In this document: piece by piece, positions 12,730 through 24,790 of the stretch | Numbering within the stretch: position 1 is the stretch's first letter | How the letters are laid out: every line of letters starts with the position of its first letter | Assembly (NCBI GenBank): GCA_025917655.1 | Contig: CP084611.1 | Span: forward strand, 4,402,001 to 4,466,000 | Direction of reading: 5' to 3' | Source of the DNA: Chlorella sorokiniana | Lineage: Eukaryota; Chlorophyta; Trebouxiophyceae; Chlorellales; Chlorellaceae | DNA length: 64,000 nt | Program-made: the position numbers and the translations under genes | The notes under the pieces: model-generated | Seen by the model: only the letters and a program-made list of their open reading frames with translations | What the model was told of the DNA's origin: nothing | Databases searched by the model: none

Positions 12730-13341
12730 TTATAAGTCGTGGCTGCAGCCGTAGCAAAGGTTTGGAATGACGGTCATGACCTCCAGCTCAGCCCCGCCCT
12801 GCTGCTGCGCCGTCCAGCTGCGAGCGTTGCTCCTGCTGCTGGTGCTGCTGCTCCTGCGCCGGCGCAGCAGGCTCCACGCCCAGCTGCCCCTGCGGCCGCC
12901 GCTTGCGGGCACAGCGTCGCTGGCATCGCCGTCGCTGGTGGCGGAGGAGCGGCGGGAGGCAGCCGCCTGCACGATGACGACGCAGTCTTGCGGGCGGTCA
13001 GAGTCCTCCGTGAGTCCCAGCAGGCATAGAGGGTTGCAGTGGCGACGGTCGTACGAGCGGTAGAGGTCTGCTGTGCTGAGCGCCTGCCCTGGTTTGCCGA
13101 CAGGCGGACCCTCAATGTCGCCGCCGACGGCAGCCGCTGGTGGCCGGCACTCCACACGGATATGTTCCATTGCAGAAGCCAAACGTGCCAGCGTGACGGC
13201 AACGTCACAGCAGAGGGGGCCTTGGGTGAGGGTGGAAGCGGCACCGAACTGGCGGCAGGGGCAGCGGTGATCGAGGAAAGGGCTGCAGGGCCGCTGCTCG
13301 CAGAGCCCGTGTTCGTCAGGGGTACACTTGGGGAGCGGCAT
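12730..13341 (-). CDS. Hypothetical protein, 203 residues, intronless
   Basis: An open frame with an ATG start near 13341 and a TGA stop at 12730-12732, converging on the kinase gene. I do not recognise a family. The N-terminal third is Cys-rich (PLPKCTPDEHGLCEQRPCSP and two more cysteine clusters). The middle reads like real protein (YRSYDRRHCNPLCLLGLTED, QDCVVIVQAAA). The C-terminal half is Ser/Arg-rich (RRRRSSSTSSRSNARS). There is no signal peptide or membrane helix. The opposite strand and other frames give only low-complexity peptides, so this frame is the best candidate, but a chance ORF in GC-rich DNA cannot be excluded. Confidence 0.35.
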   Translation of the reverse strand: MPLPKCTPDEHGLCEQRPCSPFLDHRCPCRQFGAASTLTQGPLCCDVAVTLARLASAMEHIRVECRPPAAAVGGDIEGPPVGKPGQALSTADLYRSYDRRHCNPLCLLGLTEDSDRPQDCVVIVQAAASRRSSATSDGDASDAVPASGGRRGSWAWSLLRRRRSSSTSSRSNARSWTAQQQGGAELEVMTVIPNLCYGCSHDL

Positions 13342-14076
13342 TGGCTCCCAGTATCACCCTGGATCTGAAACCCATTGCTGTTCTCTATCGCGGTGTATCC
13401 GCGCCGCCTCCCCTCCTGCAGACAGCACCTTGTGGCGGCAGTTGTGCATCCAAGGGCATGGCGGTCGAAGCCCTATACTGGCATTTATCAGGCAAATTCA
13501 GCTCTCAATCAACTGCTCACTCGCTTGCAAGCCCAACAGGTCACGGAAAAGGATCCCGGAAGTAGAGAAACGCATTTGCGTTCGGCGAGAAAGAGTATTA
13601 CCTTAACTGATAAGTGCGATGCCAGGTCAATTAAATTTCTGGCCATTCTGGTAAAAAATGTGACAGAAACGGCGATGCTGGGTTGACCGCCGTACCTCCA
13701 CGTACTGCCTCTGCTGGGTTCTTTTCTTGATGGAGTTGGCGGCCCGCTCTGTCGCTATTGCTCCTCTTCATCCATTGCAGAGAAAGAGTCGCCGCTTACC
13801 AGCAATGGGTTAGTGCCTGCTGGAATCGCTGGCGCGCGAAACGCGCTGGAGGCTTTGAGCGCTCCTACAGCATCACAGGCAGTTTTGAAAACGATCGAAC
13901 TGCACAAAGACGCGGCCTTCCTGCTCCATACTGCCGCCACCGTCCTTTGGGAAGGTTGCACTGGGGGCCTCCGCCTTCCGCTGGCACAAGAAGCTCAGGG
14001 TTCGGCAAGCTCCAGTTGGCGGGCTTCAACCCCGGCGCATACATCAAAGCAGGGCTGCGCATAAAGGGCAGGCACC
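13342..14076. other. Region upstream of the MLO gene, possible extra exon
   Basis: The first 350 bases are less GC-rich than their surroundings and show no clear gene. At 13781 an acceptor-like ctcttcatccattgcag is followed by an open segment to about 13932, with fairly protein-like translation (ARNALEALSAPTASQAVL, KTIELHKDAAFLLHTAATV) and a GT donor candidate at its end. It may be a 5' leader exon of the MLO transcript or part of an unrelated small gene. No homology is recognised. Confidence 0.25.
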
Positions 14077-17000
14077 ATGGCGGCCTTCACCGGCCCCAGC
14101 ATGTCGGAGCTTCCAGGCTGGCGCATGGGCATCCTGTTCCTGCTGTTCCTCGTCATCGCACTGGCCTGGGATTGGGGCATCAAGTGAGTGCACCTTGAAT
14201 GGGTGCTGCGCGATAAGATTGTCGCATGGACTGAACTTGGGGATGTGTTCCCCGCCTGCGGCACGCTGTTCTCTTGCTGCCGGCACCCACCTGCGTATCC
14301 TCCCGCCGCCGCCGCCCCCTCCCCCCCTCCCTCCCCCGCTGCAGCGCCTTGGACAACTACCTGCGCCGCAACAACAAGCGGGGCCTGCGCCACGTTGTGA
14401 ACCGCCTGAAGAGCGAGCTGCTGGTGCTCGGACTGCTCTCTCTGCTGCTGGTGGCCTTTGAGGTGACGGCACTTCCTCCCGTGCCCTCCTGCTCAAGTGC
14501 CCAACTGCTGCTCAGCGCACGCAGCGGCGGCATGCTGACCGCAGCGCTGCCGAATGCGTGCAGGGCTACCTGCTGAAGATCTGCATCCCTTGCAGCGGCA
14601 GCGCATGCGCGTGGGACTGTCCGGAGCTGCAGGTCGAGGCCGACGGCGGGCGGCGGCGGCTGCTGGCCTCCGCCGCCACCGACGAGTTCAGCTGCCAGCA
14701 GGCGGCGGAGACGTGCAGCCCAGGCAGCGAGCCCTTCTGGTCCCAGCTGGCCATGATTCAGGCGGGTCGTTGCTGGATGACGCGCGGGTGGGGTGGGGTG
14801 GTGCAGGTTTGCCGCCCGCGTGGCCGCTGTGGTTGACCATCACCTGCTCACGTGTCCCTGCCACCTGCCTCCCTGCTGCAGGCTCACATCTTCCTCTTTG
14901 TGGTGGCCGCTGTGCACATCGCCTATGCCTGCGCCTCCATGCTCCTCTGCCTGTGGAAGGTGAGGGCGGCAGCTGCGGGGAAGGACTGGTTGGAGCATCA
15001 AAGGGACGTGAGATGCTCCACGCAGCACCCACACCAGCGCTGCCCTCCCCCTCGCTGCAGCTGCGGCGCTGGCAGGCGTTTGAGCACCACGCACGGGAGC
15101 ACGAGCTGCGACCGCTGCGCTCACGCTTCCTGCCGCGCCCGGGCGACAACGCGGTGGCACACGCGCTGCGCTGCGCTGCCTTCATGGCCGCGGGTGGGGG
15201 AGGGCAGGCACTGCGGCGCCAAGGGTTGCCAGCCAGAGTGCCGTCCACAGCATGCGTCGCTTTGTGCGATTGTGGAGTTGCAGCCTTGTCTGGATGCCTG
15301 CTTGCCATCCAGTCACACTGTGTCGGCCCCCGTGCCTTCTTCCCCATGCAGACAGCGTGAACGAAGAGGTGTATTGCGGCCTGCGCCGCCTGTTCGTGGA
15401 GCGCCTGGACATCGACTCATCCTTCGACTTCTTCGCGTGAGCGCGCCGCCCCGCTCCCCTCCCGCTGGCAGCCGAACACCCCCTGGCTGCCTTGCAGCAG
15501 CCTGCTGCCTGCGTGTTTGCGAGGCAATGCGCCCCTCCTTGCCAGCGCACTGTGGAGCGCTGTGGGGGCCGCGTGTGTTTGCTGGCAGCGCACCCTCAGC
15601 CAGCGATGCTGACTTGCGGTACGATCTTGCGGTACGGTGCCGCAGCTTCTTGGTGGAGTCAATGGAGGAGGAGTTTGCGGGCGTGGTGGGCATCAACATC
15701 GCCCTCTGGCTCCTGCTGCTGCTGTGGATCATGGTACCGCCCGGGGTGCGCCGCGCCTCGCTGCCCATCAGTCCGGGGAACACACCCCACCGCTTCCCGC
15801 CTGCGTGGGCAAGCCGGGTGCACCACCGATTGCTGAACCCAAGGCTGGCTGCCTGCCTGCTGTGCCGCCCACTTGGCACCCACCCACCCACCGCCCAACC
15901 CTTGCACCCACTCACCTAACGCGAATCCCTCCACCTGCACCCCTTGCTGCCCAGGCCTACCCGCTGATCTGGCTGTCTGGGCTGAGCGCGTGCGCTGTGC
16001 TGGTTGTGGGAGTGAAGCTGCAGTCCATCGTCATCTGCCTGGCGCAGGAAGCGTACCGCCTGTACGGCAACAGATCGGGTGGGTGGTCTGGTGCTGCGCG
16101 GGCGGCGCGCAGTGGGCGGGCTGGCGGTGGCTCGCCCACCCCTCACCGCGCGTAGGTCTGGCAGTGTTTCCAGTGCTGCAGCCCACAGTAGCTGCAACGC
16201 GCTTGCCTGCTGAGCGAGGCAGTGCGCCCCATAGGGCTGGGTGGGGTGCAGCCGGCCCCAGTGCACCTTCTTCCGCTCAATACAGCTGCACCTCAGGCTC
16301 TGCTCGCTTCCTTGCTGCTGCAGTGCGCCGTCACGACCCCGGCATGCTGGAGAGCCTCAAGATGCACCTCCGCCGCATGTCGCCATTCCCCGGAGCCAGG
16401 CTGCCGAGGAGGGCTGCTGATGCCGACAGTAGCCAGGGTATCGCCGCAAGCTGCCACTCCGAGCCACAGCTGGCTGAGCCGGCAGCCACAGGGGCAGGCC
16501 GTGCAGCGCTGGCGGCTGCCCAGAGCGCGCCCTTGCCAGCAGCCGAGGCGCAGCATGACGGCGGCAGCGGCGCGGACGAGGACGGGCAGCGCACCAGACC
16601 GGCGCTGGGCAATGGGTACGCCCAGGTGGCTGGTGCGCCTCCCGCGCCGACATTGGACCGCACATCGCAACAGGATGATGAGTTGGAGAGGGGGTGAGGG
16701 GTCACCTGGCTGCACTGCTGCGAGCGGTGGAGGGTCCGAAAGCCAGGCCCTGCAGCAGCAGCAGCAGGCGGTCGACGTGGAGGCGCAGCAGAGCGTGCAC
16801 GTCAGGTTTGAAGGAGACGGGGGGAGGCGCGCCGCCCGGCGGCAGCAGCGTGTTCCGCCGTTGCTGCCCCTGGCTGCTGGCCTGCACGCCTCGGCGCTCG
16901 CGGCAGGAGCAGTGGGCCGCGGCGCGCACCCTTCGCCGCAGCCAGTCCTTTGCAGACTCGTGAGTGGCCGCCTCTCATCCTGTGCCGCTTGATCCGTGAG

Positions 17001-18973
17001 CAGCTTCCCTGCATGCGTGCCTGTCCGCTGCAGCTCGGATTCAGTCGGCGCTGGTTCCCCGTACCGCGCAGGTACCGCGGCCCTGACGCCGCGCAGCTCT
17101 TCTGGTTTGGCCGCCCACGCGTGCTGCTTCGCATCGTGCAACTCATCTACTACGAGAACTCGCTGAGTGGTGAGGGGCGGGCGCTGGCGGGATGCTTTCC
17201 AGCAGCTGTCGGTGGCCCGTCCTGCACGCGGCGTCCAGCTTCGCCGTACTTCTGTCTGCCGCGCGCCCGCGCCTCCCCCGGTGCAACTCTGGCTGCACAC
17301 CACCACCCACACATACTGGCTGCCCCTTTCCCCCGCAGTGGCCGCCATCCTGTTCAGCCTGTGGCAGGATGTGGAGCTGGACTGGAGGCGGTACGGCTCC
17401 TGGCCCTTCCTGGTGGTCATGATCTGTGGGTGGCAGCTGGCTGGGGCGGGTGTGGGTGGGTGGAGGGCCGCATGATGGAGGCAAATGGCCTCCTGCGAAG
17501 CAGTTGCCGCGCAGCAAGCAAGCGTGCCGCCTGCTGTGCGGCACACGCTGTAGACATGAATCTCTCCGCTGACCCGCCGTGTCGCCCCCCCCCCTCTTCC
17601 CCTTCCGCCGCGCCCCCACCCACCCACCAGCTATTGAGATCCTGCTGCTGCTCTTCATGTCTCTCAACGTGCTGCCTGTTTACGCGCTGACCACCGCCGC
17701 CGGCAGCCACTCTGCAGACTCTGGTAAGCCCGGGGGAGGGGGCCTAGGTGGATGGGTGGGGTACGAGGGCTGATGCCTCCCCCAACCTGCATCTGAGCGT
17801 CCTGCATGCAACCCAAGCCATTGTAACGCTTTCCCTCACTCTGCACAGTGATTGAATATGCACTGAAGAAGGGCGTGCGGCCCGACATTGCCAGGCAAGA
17901 TGAGCACCTTGAGCGGCAGCGGCTGGGGCTGACACATGTGCGCTGGCAGCCGCTGCGTGGCATCGCCACACTGACCTCGCTCCCACCCTGATGCACTGCG
18001 TCCTTCCCACACACACGCTGCAGAGCCCTGCATCGCATGTCAATGGAGGCGCGCTCGCCGCCGCCAGCCCAAGACGAGCGCAGCGGCGGTGCCACAGTGC
18101 CGCTGCATGCCGCCGCGACGGTGCCGCCCGGTTTGGACCTCGCTGGGGGCGGTGGTGGGCAGGTGGATGGCTGTGGCGGCGGCAGTGAGGTTGGAGACCC
18201 GCTGGGGCTGCTGGACTTGGCTGGAACTCCTGCCGCGCTTGACCAGGAGAGGCGGTGCCGCAGAAGCCGAGCGAGGTGGAGATGGAGCAGATGTCGCTGA
18301 CGCGGCTCGTGGGTGGGTTGCGGGCCGGCGGGTGCTTGTTTTGGGTGGGACGGGGGAGGCACGAGTGCGATAAGCCCGCACGCCTGGGCAGGCTCTGAAG
18401 GTGGGGTTTGCCCTGACAGGCGGGCCGCCTTCCGCGTCAGCAACTTGCTGGCTCGCTGCACATCCTGCCACAGGCGCCATGTACCAGAAGCAGGTGCAGC
18501 GCCAGCTGGAGCGCGTGTCTGGCCGCTCCGCCTCCCAGGCTGCCAGCCCAGGTCCCAGCAACCATGGGCCGGGCGCCAGCGCCGGCACGCATGCAAGCTA
18601 CCTGTCGCGCAGCAGCTACGCGGGCCCTGCGGCCAGCGTGCAGCAGCAGCAGGTGGCGGGCAGCGAGGACGACGACGCCGCGGTGTCGACGTGCCCCGCT
18701 GCAGTGGGCAGCGGCTGGCTGCACCAGCTGCAGCAACAGTTTGGGGGCAGGGCTGAGGCAGGCGCCGGCCAGGCGCCTGCACCACCGCCTGAACCTGGGG
18801 AGCTGCCCGCCCTAGGAAGCAGCAGGGCGGGCGATACAGACGCAGCCACGGGCAGCGGCGGCAGCGGCGGTGCAGCGCTCCAGAGGAGCGGCTCCAGCGC
18901 ACGCCACTCGCTGCAGCACGTGCGCAGCCTTTTTGAAGCCTCCGCCCCGGCAGCAGAGGACGCCAACGCCTAG
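14077..18973 (+). CDS. MLO: MLO family seven-transmembrane protein
   Basis: MLO proteins are plasma-membrane seven-helix proteins, reported as calmodulin-binding calcium channels in land plants, where some members set powdery-mildew susceptibility. The start at 14077 gives MAAFTGPSMSELPGWRMGI, matching the MLO N-terminal helix. It is followed by LDNYLRRNNKRGLRHVVNRL and KSELLVLGLLSLLLVAFE, the extracellular Cys loop (LLKICIPCSGSACAWDC), AHIFLFVVAAVHIAYACASM, the LRRWQAFEHHARE loop, FLVESMEEEFAGVVGINIAL, LIWLSGLSACAVLVVGVKLQ and the hallmark LFWFGRPRVLLRIVQLIYYE. Two more helices follow. The C-terminal tail (about 18000-18973) is long, Ser/Gln/Gly-rich and poorly conserved, ending EDANA. About ten introns. 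The cytoplasmic loop exon around 16320-16690 is also expanded and low-complexity. Confidence 0.88.
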
Positions 18974-19121
18974 CGTGGACTCTTCAACACACGTGGCGTC
19001 AATTTGATGCACCGTGCGTCAAGAAGAGTGGCGCAACTCTGTGTTTGTTTCATTTCCTGTATCCTGCTATACTAAGTCGTGTATTTCATGTACCAAGCAA
19101 TGCAATCGACTGCCTTACTTT

Positions 19122-20001
19122 TCAAGCAGCCTTGGAGCGCCTGCCCATCAAATCAGGCGCATGAATTGCAGAGCTGCTGGGCGGTTCATAGCATGCGTCG
19201 GGCCTGCGGCCCAGGTACGCCACGCACACAAACAGCGCCAGCCTGTCGTCCAGCGTGCCCAGCGGCACGCCGTTCACAGTCACCCACGGCACGTAGCGGT
19301 GCTGCGGCACCACCGCCGCTGTTTCCGCCTCGGCCGCGCGCTCCAGGGCGGCGCCCTCCTCGCTCTCCGCGCAGTGCAGCAGCGCAGAAGGGTCCATGCC
19401 CGCCCCCTCGGCGCAGCCGGCCACCGCCTTCTCCCGCGCGTCGCGTGGCGCGCCCTCCAGGCACGTCACGAAGGGGAGCCAAGCGGCCTGGCCGGGAACA
19501 GATGCGCTGCGAGTTGATGACGCGGTCCAGCCTGCACTCTGCTGGGCCGTGCTGGCACTGCACGCTGCCGTCCTGCAAGCACATCGTGAAGCACGCTCGA
19601 ACGGCGGCTGCGACCACAGCACAGCCCCCGGACATGCGCACCGCTTACCGGACCGCGCCTGGCGTTGCCCCAAGCGACATAGCGGAAGTTCATGATGGAC
19701 CCACATCCCTTGCCCATCAGCGGGGCGAGGTTGCCGGTGACGAAGCCAGCGCTGCACAACGCCAGGGGGTGCGTGCTTGGCAGGTCATGCGAGGGGGAGT
19801 CCCCCACTACATCAAGCACACATACCAGTAGGGACACAGCGCCTCTGCATAGAGGGTTACGTTCACGGGCTGGGCTTGCACATCGTGGCGAATGCTGGCT
19901 TGCAGGGTCGCGGCTGCCGCAGTTTGCGCCGCGGCGGCAGCGCCAGCGGGCGCTGCCACCGCCAGCAGTGCCAGCAAGATCCCAAAGCTCCCCATACACA
20001 T
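19122..20001 (-). CDS. GILT-like lysosomal/secreted thiol reductase
   Basis: Gamma-interferon-inducible lysosomal thiol reductase family; it reduces protein disulfides in acidic compartments. The start at 19999-20001 gives a signal peptide (MCMGSFGILLALLAVAAPAG). The strand VNVTLYAEALCPY follows, and the CXXC site is completed across an intron: the codon TG/C joins to give CPYC. The next exons read AGFVTGNLAPLMGKGCGSIM, FRYVAWGNA, the family signature C-x-H-G-x-x-E-C (QCQHGPAEC), PFVTCLEG, and the C-terminal thioredoxin-like part HRYVPWVTVNGVPLGTLDD, FVCVAYLGRRPDACYEPP. About four exons. The exon around 19490-19520 changes frame without an obvious intron, like other single-base losses in this window. 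It converges with MLO. Confidence 0.85.
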
Positions 20002-20421
20002 TTTCCACACTTGCCGAACTTTGAAGTATTAAGCACGGCTATCGATACCAGGGGGCAGCCCACGGCAAGTCTTAGCGAAGTGGACGACACAGGAGCGCCT
20101 CCTTAGCACCGACAGGCGCTTCAGTAACGATCATAAACAACGTAAAGGCGAGCCATCGGCGAGTGGAGTGCATTACCTGCGAGGCGTGACCTTCCTGCCA
20201 TTCGGAGTGACGGGGCGTGACTTGTCCCGATAGATGGACGCCGCCCCTCTCTTTTCGCTGGTTGCCCCTGACATCGACTCACATTCACTGCCATCGGCTC
20301 AAAGTATAAGACACGTCCCGTTTGGCTCGCCAGCAGCTCGGCACCAGTTTTTGCCGGTTTTCCGGCCGCTCTTAGCGACCGGTTGCTACTGTTTCCAGAA
20401 ATTGCATTCAATCCAGACACA
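20002..20421. promoter_or_regulatory. Divergent promoter region, GILT and solanesyltransferase
   Basis: Only 420 bases separate the two start codons, so both 5' leaders and promoters must fit here. The stretch is less GC-rich than the coding DNA. No defined motif was identified. Confidence 0.45.
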
Positions 20422-22716
20422 ATGCGACCGCAAAGGTGAGGCTGGCAGAGGTGCCGCTGGCTCGACTTTGTGGCTGCCTGTAGAACTCTGAACAGCACCT
20501 TCTTGTCGCATACTGTCACAGTTGCAGATTGTCTAGAACAGCACCGCTCCTGAATGCGCCGGCAGGGCTGCAGCCCTGCCTGCGCGTTAGAGCGGCGTCC
20601 GCTTTGGGACGGCGGCAGCAGCAGGCGGCGCTCCAACCCCAGCAGCAAGCGGCAGCAGCGCAGCGAAGCACACGGTGTCAACGGCGTGCGCTGCATGTTG
20701 CAGCCTCTGCAGCAGCCGGCGCAGGAGCGCTGGTGCGTGCCGTACCTGCCCCTCTACTGAGGACCACCGCTCAAAACGTGCCGGTCTTTCTGTGAAACCG
20801 CGTGTGTGTGGTGTGCGCAGGAGCCTGAGCCGTCCATTGCGCAGAAGATAGTGGCCTTCAAGGAAGCCTTCTGGAAGTTCCTGCGGCCGCACACCATCCG
20901 TGGCACTATCTTGGGCAGCAGCGCGGTAACCGCCATTGCGCTGCTGGAGAACACAGCGGTGGGTGGGGGGTGGGGTGCAGGGGTGACGCAGCTTTGCAGA
21001 TAATGGCACGCAGGTTGATGTGTCGGTTGCTGCCACCCATTGCCACCCAAAGCTTGCTGCCGGGCAATGGGCTGCCTTGCTTCTGGCGCGCCGCTCCCAG
21101 CACCCGTTCCCCACTGCCGCCCGTCTCGCCGGCCTGATGCAGCTCATTGACTGGGCGCTGCTGCGCGCGCGCTGCTGGGCGTGCTGGCCCTGCTGTGCGG
21201 CAACGGCTACATCGTGGGCATCAACCAGATCTACGACGTGGACATCGACTCGGTCAACAAGCCCTTCCTGCCCGTGGCGGCGGGAGAGCTGTCGCCGGCC
21301 ACCGCCTGGCTGCTCTGCCTCGCGCTGGCTGCAGGTGCGCTCCGCTGCCGCCACGGCCCCCCTTCCTCCGGGTCGTTCCTGCTGGCTCGCACCGGCGGTC
21401 CCCACGTGTGCCGCCTGCCTGCACCGCCACACGTGGACTTGCGGCCTGCGCTCTTGGCCCTCAGCCAGTGCTGATTGAGAGGTGCCTCTGGCCCTCTGCC
21501 CGCGCCCGCAGGTGGCGTGGCCATTACCGCCACCAATTTTGGACCCCTCATCACCGGCCTCTACTCGTTCGGACTCTTCCTGGGCACAATTTACTCGGTG
21601 CCGCCCCTGCGCCTGAAGCGCTCCGCCGTCGCCGCCTTCCTCATCATCGCCACAGGTGGGGCTGGGGCCTGGGGAGGGAGGGCTCGGGGCGCGTCACCGC
21701 TGCGTCACCTCTCGCTGTCTGTTTTGTTCAACACTTCTGGCGCGGGACCTGTGGAATTGCGGCCCTCATCCACGTCGCCTGCCCGCGCCCTCCCATTACC
21801 TCCGCAGTGCGCGGCTTCCTCCTCAACTTTGGGGTGTACCACGCGGCCCGCGCCGCCCTGGGCGTGCCCTTTGCCTGGAACCCTCCATCACGTGAGCCGC
21901 GGGCCTGCAGAGCAGTCACCACTGCGTGCATGTGTGCACCACACTGGGGGGGCGGGCGCTCAGCGGGCGCCTCCTGGCCCTCTCCACCCATTCTGCAACG
22001 GTCACCCACCCGCGCCCCCCCCCCCCCCGACCCAGCTTCATCACCTGCTTCGTCACGCTGTTTGCAACCGTGATCGCCATCACCAAGGACCTGCCAGACA
22101 TTGAGGGAGACCGCCAGTTTGGCATCGAAACCTTTGCCACGCGCATGGGAGTGCGGTGAGCCGCCACCAGCCCGTGGGGTTGTCGAAACAGTCGCAGCCG
22201 GCCCCCGCTGCGTGCCCGCGCGTGCTTCGCGCTCTCTCAACCTGGCTGTGCGGATGTGCGCATGCCCCCGCTCCACCTTTTCCTCCTTGCTCCCCCTTTC
22301 CTCAGGCGCATCACCTTCCTCGGCTCCGGCCTGCTGCTGGTAAACTACGCCGCCGCGGTGGCCGCCGCGCTGCGCCTGCCCACCGTGTTCAACCCTTGGA
22401 CCATGGGGCTGGGCCACGCGCTGCTCGGAGCGGTGCTGGTGTACCAGACGGTGAAGCTGGACGCCGCCAAGTACAGCCAGCAGGCCATCAAGAACTACTA
22501 TGCCGCAGTCTGGTGCGTGCAGCGCTCAGTCTGGCCCTGTGCGTGCGCTGCTGCGCTGGCTCGCCTGGAGGAGGCAGAGGATGCTGCTGGGCAATGTTTT
22601 GGGTACCGTGGTTGCTTTGCATAATGCTGAGGCACCTCCGCACCGTTTTGCCTTCTGTTTGCTGCAGGCTCAACTTCTACTGCGAGTATCTGCTGCTGCC
22701 CTTCCTGGCCGCATGA
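20422..22716 (+). CDS. HST: Homogentisate solanesyltransferase (plastoquinone synthesis)
   Basis: UbiA-family membrane prenyltransferase of the chloroplast envelope. It joins homogentisate to solanesyl diphosphate in the committed step to plastoquinone-9. Exon 1 (20422-20435) is 14 bases and joins exon 2 at 20528, giving a basic plastid transit peptide. The mature part tracks land-plant HST rather than tocopherol [43 protein letters not shown] (aspartate motif NQxYDxxxD), [52 protein letters not shown], the second aspartate motif [17 protein letters not shown], and the end [16 protein letters not shown] at 22714-22716. Eight or nine hydrophobic helices are visible. Frame is awkward in the exon at 21130-21200. 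It shares a divergent promoter with the GILT gene. Confidence 0.93.
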
Positions 22717-23284
22717 AGAGCTGCGCCGGTGCAGGCTGAGACTGTTGCACATCCTGCTGGTCCTTATGCTGGTCCGTCTGTTGTTGTGCGAAATGCAAGG
22801 AATGACCTGCTGCAATGTATGTAAGCCGACATTTTCTGCATTGCTGCCTGCAGCCGTAAACCAAAGGCCGAGTGCAGGGTGCATTCTACTGAAGCAGCTT
22901 ATTCCTTCACCAGAGTGCGGTGAAGATGCTAGACATTTCAAGGCTGCCAGGATATCCAGTTAGGGTGCACCCCCCCCCCGCCTCTCCTCCCTATGCCTGC
23001 TGCACGTTTTGGCAGGCCCACCACAGAAGGTGGCGGGTCGCTCGCATGCCTCCTTTGGTGGGCCTGCGGCAAGCTCTCTCTGCCAAACCACGTGTACAGC
23101 AGTAACATGGCGTACTCAGGAGGAAGGTGCCCGCGCAAACACGGCTTGCGGAAGCGGGTGTGCAGCTGCGGTCTTGAGCGTCTCTTCGGCTTATAAGCAG
23201 CGGTCGCTTCTGTCGGATCACCATTCTTCTTTCACTTACAACCGCTCTAGCACTCCTGTATCCAGCAGAACCCACACAAACAAC
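22717..23284. other. Intergenic region, HST 3' end and TPR gene promoter
   Basis: About 570 bases. TGTAA at 22820-22824, about 100 bases after the HST stop, is the likely poly(A) signal. The rest should be the promoter and leader of the TPR gene. The C-run near 22971-22980 is simple sequence. No exon was recognised. Confidence 0.5.
22820..22824 (+). promoter_or_regulatory. TGTAA polyadenylation signal of HST
   Basis: TGTAA pentamer about 100 bases downstream of the HST stop codon, the typical spacing for chlorophyte mRNAs. Confidence 0.6.
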
Positions 23285-24790
23285 ATGAGCACTCTCAGCC
23301 ACGAGCAGTTGGCAAAGGTGGGTTTGTGATGGTTTTTGCTGTGCTGACGCATTACATATGTACCGAGGGCTCATCATCGTTGCCCGACCTCCACTTTCCG
23401 CCCGCCGCTTCCTGGCCCTGCTGCCGCCGCTCCCACTCAATGGCTGTCTGCAGCAGCAGTTGATAACATCAATCAACTGTTCTGCCATTCTGCATCAGAT
23501 CTTGGAGCCCGCCGTGAGGTCTTATGTCACTGGTGACTACCAGCGGAGTCTCTTCCTTGTGAACAACGCGCTGCGCAGCCACCCTCGCAATGTGGAGGTG
23601 GGGCCAGCGGGTTGTGGATAGACAGGCCCTGCACTGCGGGGTTGGCGCTCAACACCCGCCCGACACGCGCAGCATGCCGATCTCACCACGTGCACTGCCT
23701 GCGTCCTGCCGCAGATGCTGACGGTGCGCGCCTTTGCGGCGCTGCGCCGGGCGACGGCGAGGCCGCCCTCCGTGACGTGTTGGCGGCACGGGATGCGGCC
23801 GGCTCAGATCCGGAGCAGCTGGCAGACTGCTGGGAGAACGTGGGCGGCGTTGCTCACGCGACCGGTCGCTACCAGCTGGCGGTTGATGCGTTCCGCACTG
23901 CCATGCAGTACAAGCCCGACAGCGAGGGTGAGCCCAGGGGAAACGCACAGCCTCCCGCTTGTGGGCAGGCTGCCAGCATTAGCATGCTATGGGTTTGGCG
24001 CCAATGTTACCGCCAACATCACGCTCGATTGTGCTGCAGAGCTGCGCGTGCTCAAGCGGGCGGCCAAGCAGGCGGCGGCCAACCCAGGCGCCGCGAACCG
24101 CGGCCTCACCCTGCTGGCCAGCAGCCTCGAGGAGGGCAACCTGGCCTTCTCGCTGGGCGAGCACGATGCAGCCGTCCGCCTGTTCACCCAGGCCATGGCC
24201 TTTGCACCCCACCGCGCTGAGGTGGGTGCCGCGTGCAGAGGCAGGGTTCTTGGAACATCGGATGGAGGCTGCTTTTGCTCCGTCTCCTGCCGCCAGATGC
24301 AGCGAGAGCTGAACTTCCCTGGTCTACCCTCCCTTGCAGGCGCACCTTCAGCGCAGCGTTGTCTACCGCACCCTGGGTTTCTTGCAGCAAGCGGTGGCCG
24401 ATGCCACCATGGCGACGCAGCTGGCGCCCGCCAACGGCGACGCCCACGCCCACCTGGGCCTTGCCCAGTTTGAGCTGAAGCACTACGTGGCCGCCCGCAG
24501 CAGCTTCGCCATGGCGGTGCAGCTGGCGCCGCATGACGAAGGTGAGGCGCGCCTGCTGACGTGCCCTGCTTTCCTACTGCTGCTGTTGGTGTGTTGTGTT
24601 GGAAGGGGGTCAACCGCCGGCAGCAGTGGGCGCAGTCTCACATGATAATGTGGCACCCTGTGCAGACAACCGTCAGCTGCTGCAAATGGTCGAAAACAAG
24701 ATCAAGAGCAAGGAGAATAAGAAGAAGGCCGTGAAGGCGGGGATCAAGGTGGGCTTCGCCATCCTGAAACTCTTGAACGGCCAGCAATGA
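23285..24790 (+). CDS. Tetratricopeptide-repeat (TPR) protein
   Basis: Probable soluble scaffold protein of helix-turn-helix TPR units. Start MSTLSHEQLAK at 23285 (preceded by cacaaacaac). Exons then give ILEPAVRSYVTGDYQRSLFL, a middle part (LADCWENVGGVAHATGRYQL, AVDAFRTAMQYKPDSE), EEGNLAFSLGEHDAAVRLFT with QAMAFAPHRAE, and AHLQRSVVYRTLGFLQQAVA with ATQLAPANGDAHAHLGLAQF. The paired Gly/Ala and Pro positions are typical of TPRs; about five to six repeats are visible. The end is a Lys-rich helix (ENKIKSKENKKKAVKAGIK) and a short hydrophobic tail LLNGQQ. Five or six exons. The repeats resemble those of Hsp90 co-chaperones such as HOP, but no diagnostic clamp residues were assigned, so the partner is unknown. 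Confidence 0.75.

Noticed and set aside
13375-13686. 103-codon plus-strand ORF before the MLO gene
   Set aside because: No splice support, no homology and no conserved composition; too weak to call a gene or transposon remnant.
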